Source: Runella zeae DSM 19591
GTDB taxonomy: Bacteria; Bacteroidota; Bacteroidia; Cytophagales; Spirosomataceae
Direction of reading: 5' to 3'
Length of the DNA stretch: 64,000 bases
Assembly: GCF_000423565.1 (NCBI RefSeq)
Contig: NZ_AUIF01000037.1
Span: 1 to 64,000 of the forward strand
The notes under the pieces are model-generated. The model was not told the DNA's origin and searched no databases. It worked only from the letters and a program-made list of their open reading frames with translations. The translations under genes were made by a program, and so were the position numbers. How positions within the stretch are numbered: position 1 is the stretch's first letter; every line of letters begins with the position of its first letter. Shown in pieces: positions 41,596 to 50,481 of the stretch.

Positions 41596-42090
41596 TTAGT
41601 ATTTATCAGCGTTGGTGAGTTCTTTTTCGATTTCGTCGCCCCGCATAGCTACTACATCAATTATGTCTTTGAGGGTGGTACCTTTCGCATCGCTGGCGGT
41701 TTTTACCGAAAAATTTAGGAAATAGGCGTTCGTATTATCTTTTCCTATTTGCCACGCACCAAACTTGTAGGTAGCATTTTTGCTCAATGCCATATAGATA
41801 TCACTTTCTTTGAGGTCTGATTTGCGGTCATAGATGCGTGCATAAGACCAAACTTCTCGCACTTCGATTCCCTTATAGTTCATAGATTTGGATTGGATAT
41901 ATACCGCTTGAATGCGGTCATTGTCTACCTTTCTCACAATCTTGAAGTCGCCATTTTTGGTGATGCTGTATTCAATTCCTTGTGTATCAAGTTCTTTTTT
42001 GACAAAAGGGTCGCACTCTACGGCAGGGCTACCGCCTATTTGCCCATAGCCAGCATAGGTTATGAGCAAAAAAAACAATACTTTTTTCAT
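41596..42090 (-). CDS. Small exported protein, duplicated-domain family
   Basis: A 164-residue protein with a signal peptide (1-16, 'YAGYGQ'). The mature part is homologous to the C-terminal half of the next upstream gene product: 'TKNGDFKIVRKVDNDR', 'EVWSYARIYDRKSDL', 'YKFGAWQIGKDN', and an ending 'KELTNADKY' matched by 'KELTQKDDY'. It could be an YbjN-like alpha/beta fold, but that is uncertain. The pair arose by gene duplication and probably works together in the periplasm. It is inside the phosphorylation operon. Confidence 0.7.
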   Translation of the reverse strand: MKKVLFFLLITYAGYGQIGGSPAVECDPFVKKELDTQGIEYSITKNGDFKIVRKVDNDRIQAVYIQSKSMNYKGIEVREVWSYARIYDRKSDLKESDIYMALSKNATYKFGAWQIGKDNTNAYFLNFSVKTASDAKGTTLKDIIDVVAMRGDEIEKELTNADKY

Positions 42091-42111
42091 GCGAAAATTA
42101 ATTTTAGAGGA

Positions 42112-43059
42112 TTAGTAGTCGTCTTTTTGGGTGAGTTCTTTTTCCCGTAAATCAGCTTCTTCGGCCAGAAATTCTATTATTTTTTTCAAATCGTGCGAAG
42201 CGATAGAAGTGGAAGTCGTGATTGAAATATTGACCAAGTAGGGAGATTTTTCGCCGGCAATTTGCCAAGCACCAAACTTAAGGCTCTCGTTACGCTCCAT
42301 AAGGAATAGACCATTGGTAAAGCCCAGCTCGCTTTTAGAAGTAATTTTTTTGATAGGTGACCAAATATCAAGCAGTTCCATATCTTTATAAGTTTGGGTT
42401 TTTCCAGTTATGATTATCAATTGTGTTCGGCCATCGTCTCTCTTTACCGTCAAATGATAATCTCCTTTTTCGGTGACTTTATAGGACAGTCCGGTAGCTT
42501 CTATTTTTTCTTTAAGATTTACATGGGCAGTAGAGCTAGAGCTGGCGCTGGTAGTAGCGGTACTCTCTCCTTCTTTAGCATAAATCAATATACTATACCT
42601 TCCTGAGCGGCTATTTTTTTTGTCGCTTATCAATACCAATCGGTATTCACCGTCTGATGCTATGGTAAAATCTTTCAGTATTTCATAGTCTCCCAGTGCA
42701 TTGGTAGGGTCGTTGGAAACTTGTTTGCGTTTGTTTTCATTCACACTTTTGAGGGTTTCCCACTGCCCGTCGGGTTTTTGTTTTTGGAGGTGCAATGTAA
42801 AATCTTCAATACGTGCATCTGCATACGCAATAATCACATAGTGTGTGTTGGCCTTGAAAGGTCGATACAAAATATCATAGATAGATTCGGAGCGCTCGGT
42901 CATAAAGCCAGACTCATAGCGTATCAAATCGGCATTTGATGGGCCGTCCAATTCTTTGGAAAGACTCAAGGCGAGTGAGTTCATGGTATTCATTGAATTT
43001 TTTTGCCCCCAGCTACTCGTAGCTACTGCGAGCAAGAAAAAAAGAACGGGGAATTTCAT
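42112..43059 (-). CDS. Exported two-domain protein (PPC-like plus duplicated domain)
   Basis: A 315-residue protein with a signal peptide (1-18, 'TSSWGQ'). Residues about 45-165 look like a pre-peptidase C-terminal (PPC)-like beta domain ('THYVIIAYADARIEDFTLHL', 'DGEYRLVLISDKKNSRSGRY'). A Ser/Thr linker leads to a C-terminal domain homologous to the 164-residue protein encoded 21 bp downstream ('TEKGDYHLTVKRDDGR', 'LKFGAWQIAGEK'). No catalytic motif is visible. It probably binds a partner or an envelope ligand in the periplasm. Confidence 0.7.
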   Translation of the reverse strand: MKFPVLFFLLAVATSSWGQKNSMNTMNSLALSLSKELDGPSNADLIRYESGFMTERSESIYDILYRPFKANTHYVIIAYADARIEDFTLHLQKQKPDGQWETLKSVNENKRKQVSNDPTNALGDYEILKDFTIASDGEYRLVLISDKKNSRSGRYSILIYAKEGESTATTSASSSSTAHVNLKEKIEATGLSYKVTEKGDYHLTVKRDDGRTQLIIITGKTQTYKDMELLDIWSPIKKITSKSELGFTNGLFLMERNESLKFGAWQIAGEKSPYLVNISITTSTSIASHDLKKIIEFLAEEADLREKELTQKDDY

Positions 43060-43077
43060 CTTTGTGGTGATTTAGGG

Positions 43078-43533
43078 TTATTGTTCTTGGTCAATGAGAA
43101 GGCCAAAATGAGTATAGCTTTGACCTGCACGGAAAGTGGCCATTGCTTCGAGCTTATAAAAAGCAGATTCAGGCGCAGAGAAAGCGGTATTGATTTCTGA
43201 ATTGCCACTATAAGTGCGTACAAAAGACCAAGTGTCGTTTTTGAGTTGGTATAGCCGTAGTTGTAAAGCCGATATTTTTTCAGGGTCTCCTAAAACAATA
43301 ATGTTGGATAGCTCGCTTTTGGAAAAGAAATGGGTAGTGCTATTGCGGGCGTCACTCATGTCGCGTTGTAGGATATCGAGCAGCGATTTGACCACGTAGC
43401 GGTCTTTTTTTTCCAATGCTTTTGTTTTAGTATCCAGCAAAGTAATCATGGGAGTCATCGAACTGAATTTTCTTTGACCGAAAGCTAAGCCACTACCTAG
43501 TAGTAGCAAAAGCCCCAAAAGTAGGTGTCGCAT
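43078..43533 (-). CDS. Small exported PPC-like protein
   Basis: A 151-residue protein with a signal peptide (1-19, 'GLAFGQ'). The mature part has one helix ('TKALEKKDRYVVKSLLDILQ') and a beta region 'ISALQLRLYQLKNDTWSFVRTYSG' (24 residues, cited in parts 'ISALQLRLYQL' and 'WSFVRTYSG'), ending 'YTHFGLLIDQ', similar in plan to PPC domains. It lies 20 bp after the TM kinase gene and 18 bp before the two-domain protein gene, so it is a co-transcribed exported partner. Function unknown. Confidence 0.65.
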   Translation of the reverse strand: MRHLLLGLLLLLGSGLAFGQRKFSSMTPMITLLDTKTKALEKKDRYVVKSLLDILQRDMSDARNSTTHFFSKSELSNIIVLGDPEKISALQLRLYQLKNDTWSFVRTYSGNSEINTAFSAPESAFYKLEAMATFRAGQSYTHFGLLIDQEQ

Positions 43534-43553
43534 GGTAATGAGGGATAGATGGT

Positions 43554-45170
43554 TTATGGTAAGTGTACGCCTCCAAAATTCCAGTAGGATTGTCCCGGAA
43601 TACGCTCTTCGGCTTCTCTGATATCTACTATTTTGATATGGCTAGGTACTGGTTCAAATGTGGCGGTAAATGCGTGGTTTTTTCGACTTCCCCAACTGAC
43701 CGACTGACCATTGGTGCCTCCCTCTAAGCTTTTTAATTTGTAGATATTTCTTGCGGCATCTCTCAAATAAAAAGCATACTGAGGGTTTTCGGTGCCGTAG
43801 ATGGCGTAGGAGGAGTTGGCGGTCATATCTTTAGTACGAGTCATTAAAAAATTGACAGTCAGGGCCTTGGTGCTGCGTTTTATAGAGGTGATGCGAATGT
43901 TGGCATTTTGAGGAGGATTATCTACTTGGGGGGCTGAAGAAGCAGGTTTCGGGGGCGGAGGAGCCACGGTTTCTCTTTTTTTTGTAGATAAATCTGCTGT
44001 CACAAAAGCGGCATTTTTATTTTCAGTCACTTTAGCGGTATCTGTTGGTAGAGGTGTTAGTGTTTGGTTGTTATCAGAAGATTTATTCTCCTTTTCTTCG
44101 GGTATTTTGTTTTCTACAACTTCCTCCTGTTGTGCTTCTTTTCCAAACCAAAATGTATCTACTCCATAAGCCCCCAATATTCCTAACCCAATAATGGCGG
44201 CCCATTTGGCCCATTCCTTCGCGTGGAAAGGTTGAGAAGGGATAGGAGTAGGAATAGGCTCGGGGGTGATGAGTGGAGGAACAATGAGCTTTTCTTGAAT
44301 GTTCCATTGGCCTGTTTCGATAAAGTTAGTAGCCCATTGTACCAGTTCGGTGGCCTTAGGACGATCCCAAGGGTCTTTTGCCAAACAACGTTTGATGATT
44401 TCGTTGAGGTCATTGCTACATTTAAAATCTGTCGGTAAGCTAGGTGGAGTAGGGTCGCTAAGCTGGTTTAGTCCTCCAAACTCCCCAAATGGGACATCCC
44501 CAGTGATGAGTTCGAAGAGTGTAGCTCCCAAAGCCCAAATATCAGTGGCTTTGATAGGAGGTTTATTGACGTTGTCTTTTCCCCATAACTCTGGTGCGCG
44601 GTAGGGGGGCGGAGTCATTCCAGATTGGATAGAATTAGTGTTGGATTTTTTGGCCTCCGTAAATTTCCGAATGGTAGCACGTAGTTTGAGGCTCAATCCC
44701 AAGTCGGCCAAAAAGATATATTCTTCACCATCTCGCAAATCAATCAGGATATTGTTGGGCTTGATGTCTTGGTGAACCAATTTTTCTTTGTGTAAGTAAG
44801 CCAGCGCCGCACCTACATTTTGCATTACCTTGGCGATTTCGAGTTCGGTATATTTGCCTAAATATTTGCTAGAGGCAGCATTACCGCCCGAACAATAACG
44901 CATCACTAAATAGGGGCGTCCTTCTTCATCCTTGCCAAAATGCCTAACCGTGAGCAAATTGGAGTGTGAAAGGTCTTTTTGCACATCGTATTCTTCTTCG
45001 ATATTTTTGATGCCTTCTACATCAAGCATTGGATATATTTTGAGAGCCACCGTATGGTTTCTCGTTTCTTTGTCGCGGGCTTCCCATACATCGGCAAAGC
45101 CTCCATTGTCTATGAGCTTGACAAGGTCATAGCGTTTATCAAAGAGTTGGCCAGGTTTGAGCATTGTCAT
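43554..45170 (-). CDS. Transmembrane Ser/Thr protein kinase (Hanks type) with exported C-terminal domain
   Basis: A 538-residue kinase. The cytoplasmic kinase domain (about 12-290) shows the glycine loop 'DNGGFADVW' (21-29), Lys44 in 'VALKIY', the catalytic loop 'HQDIKPNN' (133-140, Asp135), 'DLG' (156-158) in place of DFG, and 'RAPELWG'. Gln instead of Arg in HRD makes it a non-RD kinase, which usually lacks activation-loop control. A membrane helix (about 325-345) and a Pro/Thr linker lead to an exported beta domain (about 425-538, 'NIRITSIKRSTKALTVNFLM'). Its start overlaps the PP2C stop (ATGA), so kinase and phosphatase are coupled. Confidence 0.92.
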   Translation of the reverse strand: MTMLKPGQLFDKRYDLVKLIDNGGFADVWEARDKETRNHTVALKIYPMLDVEGIKNIEEEYDVQKDLSHSNLLTVRHFGKDEEGRPYLVMRYCSGGNAASSKYLGKYTELEIAKVMQNVGAALAYLHKEKLVHQDIKPNNILIDLRDGEEYIFLADLGLSLKLRATIRKFTEAKKSNTNSIQSGMTPPPYRAPELWGKDNVNKPPIKATDIWALGATLFELITGDVPFGEFGGLNQLSDPTPPSLPTDFKCSNDLNEIIKRCLAKDPWDRPKATELVQWATNFIETGQWNIQEKLIVPPLITPEPIPTPIPSQPFHAKEWAKWAAIIGLGILGAYGVDTFWFGKEAQQEEVVENKIPEEKENKSSDNNQTLTPLPTDTAKVTENKNAAFVTADLSTKKRETVAPPPPKPASSAPQVDNPPQNANIRITSIKRSTKALTVNFLMTRTKDMTANSSYAIYGTENPQYAFYLRDAARNIYKLKSLEGGTNGQSVSWGSRKNHAFTATFEPVPSHIKIVDIREAEERIPGQSYWNFGGVHLP

Positions 45171-46546
45171 GGTAGGTTATTGGGATTGGGTTTATTGCTA
45201 GATTTTTTTGGAGGCAATGATTGGCTCTTATCCGTATTTGGGCTTGTCACCTCATTTATGATGGCAGCTTCAGTAGGAGTGGGTTTGCGATTGTCATTGG
45301 ATTTTTCGTCAGATTTTGAGTTTTTATGTTTAGTAGAGTTTTCTTTGTCATTATTTTTGGTGGGTTCTAGAGCAGGAGAACCAATAGATGTAGAATTATC
45401 ATCGGGTTCTGTGTCAGTGTTGGTGTCTGAGCCTTTATTTTTGCTACGGGTTTCTTTGCCGCTGACAGCTGGTTTTTTGTTTTCAGACCTGATAGGTATA
45501 GGCACTTCTGGTATATCAGTAGGCGTTACTACAGTATCAGTTCTTTTCGCGGGGGAGGGTGGGGGAGTGTTTATTGGTTTGGTTTCCCATTTTTTTTGTA
45601 GCTCGGGATAATACCACACCGCTAATCCGGCCGAGGCGAAGGTCATTCCTAAAGCTATCCACATGGCAGTGCTTATTTTTTTTTTTGCAGGAAAACGCGG
45701 GTTGGGCAGCGTGTTGTTGCCACCGTTGTCGTTTGATGGGGAAGTATTCCCTTTTACTACTCGATTTACTACTACAGTGATGTTGTCGTTACCACCGGCA
45801 TCGTTGGCCTCTTTGATGAGTTTGTCAATGCAGAGCGCTAACTCTTTATTATGGTTTTGTAGTATATTCTCTATGGTATGGTCTTCAATCATTGCATTGA
45901 GCCCATCACTACATAGCATTACTACATCGTCTTGGTAGAGGGTTTCGGCCACAATATCAGGAGCTGGGGGGCGTTCACTATCGCCAAGGCTTTGCAAAAT
46001 GACGTTGCTCTGAGGGTGATAAAATGCTTGATTTTTGGTAAGTTTACCTTCGTCTAAGAGGGTTTGTACGTAGGAATGATCCTTGGTAAGTTGCAACAAT
46101 TTTCCTTCTCGTAGCAGATAGCAACGGCTGTCGCCGCTCCAAGCCACGTAGAGTTGGTCGTTGAGAATGTGCGCTATTACTACCGTAGTACCCATGCCTT
46201 CTGTTTCGGGGTTGAGGCTGGCATATTCCAAAATCTGTTGATGAGCATATTGAATGGCTCTGACCAGACGTTCGGAGGTGGGGCGCTCTTTGGCGATATT
46301 TTCTCGAAAAAAAGCACAAATACTATCTATGGTGATTTTGGAGGCTATTTCGCCCGCGTTGGTTCCTCCCATGCCATCGGCTACTACCATAATAGAGCCA
46401 TTTGGAGGATTGTAGTAGGCGTGAGCAGGCACTACCCAATTGGCCTCTACATCGCTGGTTACGATAAAATTATCCTCGTTGTGTTCTCTTACTTTACCTA
46501 CATTGGTTTTGGCTACCATTTGTAGTTGCAATACGTTTTGCGTCAT
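45167..46546 (-). CDS. PP2C-family Ser/Thr phosphatase with membrane helix and exported tail
   Basis: A 459-residue protein from the ATG at 46546, one base after the upstream stop; the frame opens 12 codons earlier at 46582 but would overlap that gene. PP2C motifs are complete: 'REHNEDNF', 'VVADGMGGTNAG', 'GMGTTVV', 'WSGDSRCYL', 'LCSDGLNAM' and 'GGNDNITVVV', giving a Mn/Mg-dependent phosphatase that reverses kinase action. A membrane helix follows (about 296-316), then a long Ser/Thr/Asn/Lys-rich exported tail, itself a possible binding segment. The stop overlaps the kinase start. Confidence 0.93.
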   Translation of the reverse strand: MTQNVLQLQMVAKTNVGKVREHNEDNFIVTSDVEANWVVPAHAYYNPPNGSIMVVADGMGGTNAGEIASKITIDSICAFFRENIAKERPTSERLVRAIQYAHQQILEYASLNPETEGMGTTVVIAHILNDQLYVAWSGDSRCYLLREGKLLQLTKDHSYVQTLLDEGKLTKNQAFYHPQSNVILQSLGDSERPPAPDIVAETLYQDDVVMLCSDGLNAMIEDHTIENILQNHNKELALCIDKLIKEANDAGGNDNITVVVNRVVKGNTSPSNDNGGNNTLPNPRFPAKKKISTAMWIALGMTFASAGLAVWYYPELQKKWETKPINTPPPSPAKRTDTVVTPTDIPEVPIPIRSENKKPAVSGKETRSKNKGSDTNTDTEPDDNSTSIGSPALEPTKNNDKENSTKHKNSKSDEKSNDNRKPTPTEAAIINEVTSPNTDKSQSLPPKKSSNKPNPNNLP

Positions 46547-46547
46547 G

Positions 46548-47498
46548 TCAGTAGTTATTTGGAGGTAGAGTTGAGTTTCCATTTTGTTTTGTTTCTTTTT
46601 TCTTACTCTCCCTTTTTTTGTTTATAGGCTCTTTGTCGGTTGAGATGTCGTTGGTAGGCGAGGGTGGCGAGGCTTCGGTACCTTTAGGCGGGGCAGCCGG
46701 AGGCAGTTTTCCTTTGAGAGGTGTCAATTCATCTGTAAGAGGGGTTTGTGGGCGCGTAGTCTGTGGTAACCGAACGATGTACCACTCATTGCCTTTGTTT
46801 TTGAGGATACCTGCGGCATGGTACCTTATTATGCCTGACTTAATCGTAGCTACAAAGTAAATTCCTCCAATGACATTGTCTTTGAGAGAGATACGTTTCA
46901 GCAAAGTCTCGTTTTCGTTATTTTGAAAGTTAAGATTTGGGGTATAAACGGCCACGTTAAGGGGACTTTTTTCATTGACATTTAGGTCGTCACGCGCCGA
47001 TACTACCACAAGCCATCCATTTCCTTCTTGGGTGTTGAGAAAACTACCCACCGACAGGGGGCTTTCTCTATGATAGCTGATGATCCCGCTGCTGTCGTAG
47101 GTTTCGATAGGGGATATTTCCTCTGGTTGATATTCAGTAGAAAAAATAGGGCGTAAGGCCATAGAAGCTAAATGAGGGCGAATGGTATCATTCTTTTTGT
47201 ATTGCTCAAACGCCTTGTCTCCTATCCAAGGAGTAGCTATACTGGTCAGTGCCCATATTTTATGATCAGCTACAACTCCCAGCGTATAGCGCCGTCCAAA
47301 GTAACTTTTGCCGGCGCGTCCGTATTCATTGCCACGGGTGCTTTTCATTACATAGTCTTGCCGCACGATACAGATAGAGCTATCCACTGCCATTCGGAAA
47401 AGTTTTTTATCATTTGAAAAAAGATTTTCTAAATCCAATTCATTTTGGGATTGCGCTGCCAAAGAGGTGAGCAGCAACAAAAAAATACATCGTAACAT
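46548..47498 (-). CDS. Exported protein with low-complexity basic tail
   Basis: A 316-residue protein with a signal peptide (1-17, 'AAQSQ'). The mature domain (about 25-235) is beta-rich ('CIVRQDYVMKSTRG', 'RYTLGVVADHKIWALTSI', 'NGWLVVVSARDDLNV') and ends with 'GNEWYIVRL'. A Pro-rich segment and a Lys/Asn-rich tail follow, similar in style to the tails of the PP2C and kinase proteins next to it. No family recognised. It lies between the FHA-protease and PP2C genes with gaps of 25 and 1 bp. Confidence 0.65.
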   Translation of the reverse strand: MLRCIFLLLLTSLAAQSQNELDLENLFSNDKKLFRMAVDSSICIVRQDYVMKSTRGNEYGRAGKSYFGRRYTLGVVADHKIWALTSIATPWIGDKAFEQYKKNDTIRPHLASMALRPIFSTEYQPEEISPIETYDSSGIISYHRESPLSVGSFLNTQEGNGWLVVVSARDDLNVNEKSPLNVAVYTPNLNFQNNENETLLKRISLKDNVIGGIYFVATIKSGIIRYHAAGILKNKGNEWYIVRLPQTTRPQTPLTDELTPLKGKLPPAAPPKGTEASPPSPTNDISTDKEPINKKRESKKKETKQNGNSTLPPNNY

Positions 47499-47523
47499 AG
47501 TGATGATTGATTTAAGGGTGAAC

Positions 47524-49029
47524 TTATCTGATAGCGGTGATAGGAACGACTAACCCTTGCGCTCCTGCGCCACCTGATACAATCCCTACTACCACATAGC
47601 GATTGTTGGTTTTGGTAAAAACTGGCCCGCCCGAATTGCCTTGGTCAAAACCACGATTAGAGATATAAATTACGCCGTTGGAAAGGCCATCTCTGGCTAC
47701 ATTACACTCATTATAGAGAGGCTTGATGTCATTGGGGTTGTTAACGCCCATTCCAAACGAATAGCCCAAAATATACAAAGGAGTAGAGGCTGAGAGGGAA
47801 GCAGAGAGGCTTGGGGCGAAGTCTAGCCCTCCATTGCGAGAAGTACGACTGACGGCCCAGTCGGTACCGTTGTTGAGGGAGGCGATTCGTAAAATGAAGG
47901 ACGTTCCGTCGTCGGCGGTGATTTGTTTTGTTTCATCGCCCGATTGATTGAGCATGAAATCCTGACTGCTCATCTGCATCGCAGTTCCAGAAGGAGAGTA
48001 GGCTTCTAAAAAGTGAGTTATCTTACCGCCATTGTTGGCCAAGATATTGAGCTTTATGAGCTCTTCTTGTGATTCTTTGGGCGCATTGGCGATGAAGTGC
48101 CAAGGCTCTAGCACGTGTCTTGCAGTCACAAAACGCCCATCGCTTAGTAAAAAGCCAGTACCCGACCCTCCAAATTCGACCTGTTTTTGGGTCCCACCAA
48201 TTTCAACTATGATTTTGCTTGTTCGGATATAATAAACGTTTGGATATAACTGCGATAGATGGAGGTTTTCGGTAGTGACTGGTTGATCATTGGAATCGTT
48301 ATGAGGAGCGATAGGAGTTGAGCCCGAAATTACTTTAATGCGGCGTTCTAAGGACGTAATTGTGTTTTTAAGTTCTTTTTGAGCCTTTTGACTTTTCTCA
48401 TTACTTATGATAAGTTCTTGTTTTTGTTGCTCATTGATAATTTGGCTGTTTGCATAGAGGTCTTCAAAATTGTTGGCTTTGTTGAAGAAGTAATACCCTC
48501 CACTCACCGCTGCCACCAATAGTACTGCCAAAGTTGCCACCGCTGTTTTGTAGGGTTTAATAGCTTCATTGGCCATTGCTTTGAGGCGTATCGTCATGCC
48601 CATACTCTTTACCGAGTTGTTGGGAGGAGTCAGAAATGCTACCCTAGGGCCTTCGTAGGAGAGCTGAATATCGTCCCCGTTGTGGAGCAATACTTCATCT
48701 CTGAGCGATTGGCCGTTGACGAGGGTGGGGTTGGTTTTAGAGAGGCTTTTGATGACCCAGCCTCCTCCTTTACGAATAATGGCGGCATGAGGTCTGCTGA
48801 CGGTGGTACAATCGTCACCAAATCCAACGGCAAAGTTGCTACCCCGTCCTAGCTCTATATAATCACCAATAAATTCGGTGGTTTGACCAGTGCGGTATTT
48901 TTGGGTAGTTGTTTTGTGTTCCAGAACAAAATAAGTTCTTCCTGAAGCACCTACCAAGGATTTAAGAGAGCCTCCCAATGATTTGGAAAACTTTTCGGTT
49001 GCGCGGGGTTGAGAAACGGTCGTTGACAT
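47524..49029 (-). CDS. FHA-domain transmembrane trypsin-like serine protease
   Basis: A 501-residue protein joining three modules. The cytoplasmic FHA domain (about 30-130) has 'ELGRGSNF' and the canonical 'SRPHAAI' (78-84) for phosphothreonine binding. A membrane helix (about 162-182) and a coiled coil (185-235) follow. The exported trypsin-fold protease has the triad His305 ('VTARHV'), Asp390 ('GTDWAV') and Ser466 ('GNSGGP'). No PDZ domain follows, unlike HtrA. A -7 box at 49056-49063 places transcription start downstream of the alternative TTG (49074), supporting this ATG. The arrangement allows cytoplasmic phosphorylation to be sensed and passed to a periplasmic protease (inference). Confidence 0.9.
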   Translation of the reverse strand: MSTTVSQPRATEKFSKSLGGSLKSLVGASGRTYFVLEHKTTTQKYRTGQTTEFIGDYIELGRGSNFAVGFGDDCTTVSRPHAAIIRKGGGWVIKSLSKTNPTLVNGQSLRDEVLLHNGDDIQLSYEGPRVAFLTPPNNSVKSMGMTIRLKAMANEAIKPYKTAVATLAVLLVAAVSGGYYFFNKANNFEDLYANSQIINEQQKQELIISNEKSQKAQKELKNTITSLERRIKVISGSTPIAPHNDSNDQPVTTENLHLSQLYPNVYYIRTSKIIVEIGGTQKQVEFGGSGTGFLLSDGRFVTARHVLEPWHFIANAPKESQEELIKLNILANNGGKITHFLEAYSPSGTAMQMSSQDFMLNQSGDETKQITADDGTSFILRIASLNNGTDWAVSRTSRNGGLDFAPSLSASLSASTPLYILGYSFGMGVNNPNDIKPLYNECNVARDGLSNGVIYISNRGFDQGNSGGPVFTKTNNRYVVVGIVSGGAGAQGLVVPITAIR

Positions 49030-49055
49030 AGGGCTGGGGTTGGGTTTTGATGAGT

Positions 49056-49110
49056 CAAAAGTAGAGGTAGACAAGGAGGTATATGGTATAGGTACTAGTT
49101 GCTAACTGGT
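49056..49110 (-). promoter_or_regulatory. Regulon site A: ACYRGT-N5-ACYRGT plus -7 box before the FHA-protease gene
   Basis: The minus strand reads ACCAGT-TAGCA-ACTAGT (49094-49110), then 30 nt, then TACTTTTG (49056-49063), an exact TAnnTTTG box. The start codon is 26 nt further on. The position, about 40 nt upstream of the -7 box, suits an activator. Confidence 0.65.
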
Positions 49111-49117
49111 TAGTAAC

Positions 49118-50434
49118 TTATCGAACAGCGACCCTAAGAATCGTGTCGCCCAAGGTGATGATATCGCCAGGATGAATGACCTTACCTCCTGCTCCTACCA
49201 ATTGGGAATTGACGTAAGTTTGATTGACTGATAGTTGCCACTTACTATCCCAAAACTGCCCATCTCGGATAAGCCATTGTTTAGGGTTTTGCCATTTTTC
49301 GAGCGTGGCGTGCTTGCGGGAGATATAAGTGGTACTTACTTCTACAATCTCCACATCATTTTTGATAGAGGCATCTTTACGGCCTAGGGTCAGGATCCCT
49401 TCGCTTTTATTGCCCATGAGTTGGGAGATATTATAGATTTTACCCATTTCCTCACCATAAGTGATTTGTAATATCAGTTCATTTTTGAGGGAATCATGCT
49501 TAGGATAATGAATATCAAGAGACTGATACCCTAAGGCATTGATGATGTGCCCAATCGACTGATAACGCTTATGTTGGTAATCTACTTCGATGCAGGTTTT
49601 GATGATTGTGCCCCAATTGTTGGGTAACTTGTTCCAGTGTTGGCGCAAACCTTCGGCATCTCCTTTAGCGGCATTTTTTATGTACTCCACTACATCGCCT
49701 TCGCTTGTGAGTTGAAAAGGAGCAAAAGGGTACTGACCCGTAAATATTTCGTACATCATCACGCCGAAAGAGTAAATATCGGCTACGGCATCTAGTGCTT
49801 TGAAGGCAGTTTTATTGTTTGCTTGCTCAGGGGCAATGTAAGCCCATGTACCAAAAATTTGATGAGCATGGCCAAAGATATTACGAGCCGTCATGCGGGA
49901 GTTTTTATGTCCTGCAATTCCAAAGTCGGCTAATTTGGCATTCCCGTTGGTATCTATTAGTACATTGCTAGGCTTGAGATCGCGATGAAAAAAACCTCTT
50001 TGATGAAGCTCTTGTAGCCCACAGAGCGTCTGATACGCTATTTTATTGATTTTTTGTGGTTCTATGACTCTGCCAGTAAATTGAGTTAAGTCGCCTTTGG
50101 GACAGAGTTCCATGGTAAAGTAAGGATTCCCTTCTACATTTCCACAATCAAAAGATTGAACTAAATGCGTAGATTTCTGATAGCCAATTTCAAATTCTCG
50201 CATGAATCGCTGAAAAATAAGCAAACGCTCTTTTTCGTAGGCTACCTCCCAAAGTTTAATCATTTTGAGGGCAAATGCCTCCTCTTTGCGATTGATTACT
50301 TTGTAAACAATGCCAAATGTCCCCTCGCCCAGTAAGTCAATGATTTGATAACCGTCTATCCATTCTCCTATTTTAGGTATTACCCGATGAGGGGTTTGGT
50401 AAGTAGTAAACTTTTTGTTAAGTATCTCATTCAT
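49118..50434 (-). CDS. Soluble Ser/Thr protein kinase with C-terminal FHA domain
   Basis: A 438-residue cytoplasmic protein. The kinase domain (about 28-300) is canonical: glycine loop 'GEGTFGIVY' (36-44), Lys57 in 'FALKMI', 'HRDLKPSN' (150-157), 'DFG' (170-172) and 'APEQ'. The C-terminal FHA domain (about 335-438) has 'TLGRKDASIKND' and 'YISRKHATLEKW', with the phosphothreonine-binding S-x-x-H. The fusion lets the kinase bind its own or a partner's phosphosite. It is the second gene of the operon, 47 bp after the zinc-ribbon-FHA gene and 88 bp before the FHA-protease, where site A lies. Confidence 0.93.
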   Translation of the reverse strand: MNEILNKKFTTYQTPHRVIPKIGEWIDGYQIIDLLGEGTFGIVYKVINRKEEAFALKMIKLWEVAYEKERLLIFQRFMREFEIGYQKSTHLVQSFDCGNVEGNPYFTMELCPKGDLTQFTGRVIEPQKINKIAYQTLCGLQELHQRGFFHRDLKPSNVLIDTNGNAKLADFGIAGHKNSRMTARNIFGHAHQIFGTWAYIAPEQANNKTAFKALDAVADIYSFGVMMYEIFTGQYPFAPFQLTSEGDVVEYIKNAAKGDAEGLRQHWNKLPNNWGTIIKTCIEVDYQHKRYQSIGHIINALGYQSLDIHYPKHDSLKNELILQITYGEEMGKIYNISQLMGNKSEGILTLGRKDASIKNDVEIVEVSTTYISRKHATLEKWQNPKQWLIRDGQFWDSKWQLSVNQTYVNSQLVGAGGKVIHPGDIITLGDTILRVAVR

Positions 50435-50481
50435 TGGTGTTTGTAAGGTTTGTTGCGTGGGTTGTTATTTGTATGCATGGA

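Noticed and set aside
44979-45611. Rightward frame of 210 codons
   Set aside because: Antisense to the kinase N-terminus and PP2C tail; low-complexity product.
49030-49074. TTG start for the FHA-protease gene at 49074
   Set aside because: An exact -7 box at 49056-49063 places the transcript start downstream of it, so the ATG at 49029 is favoured.
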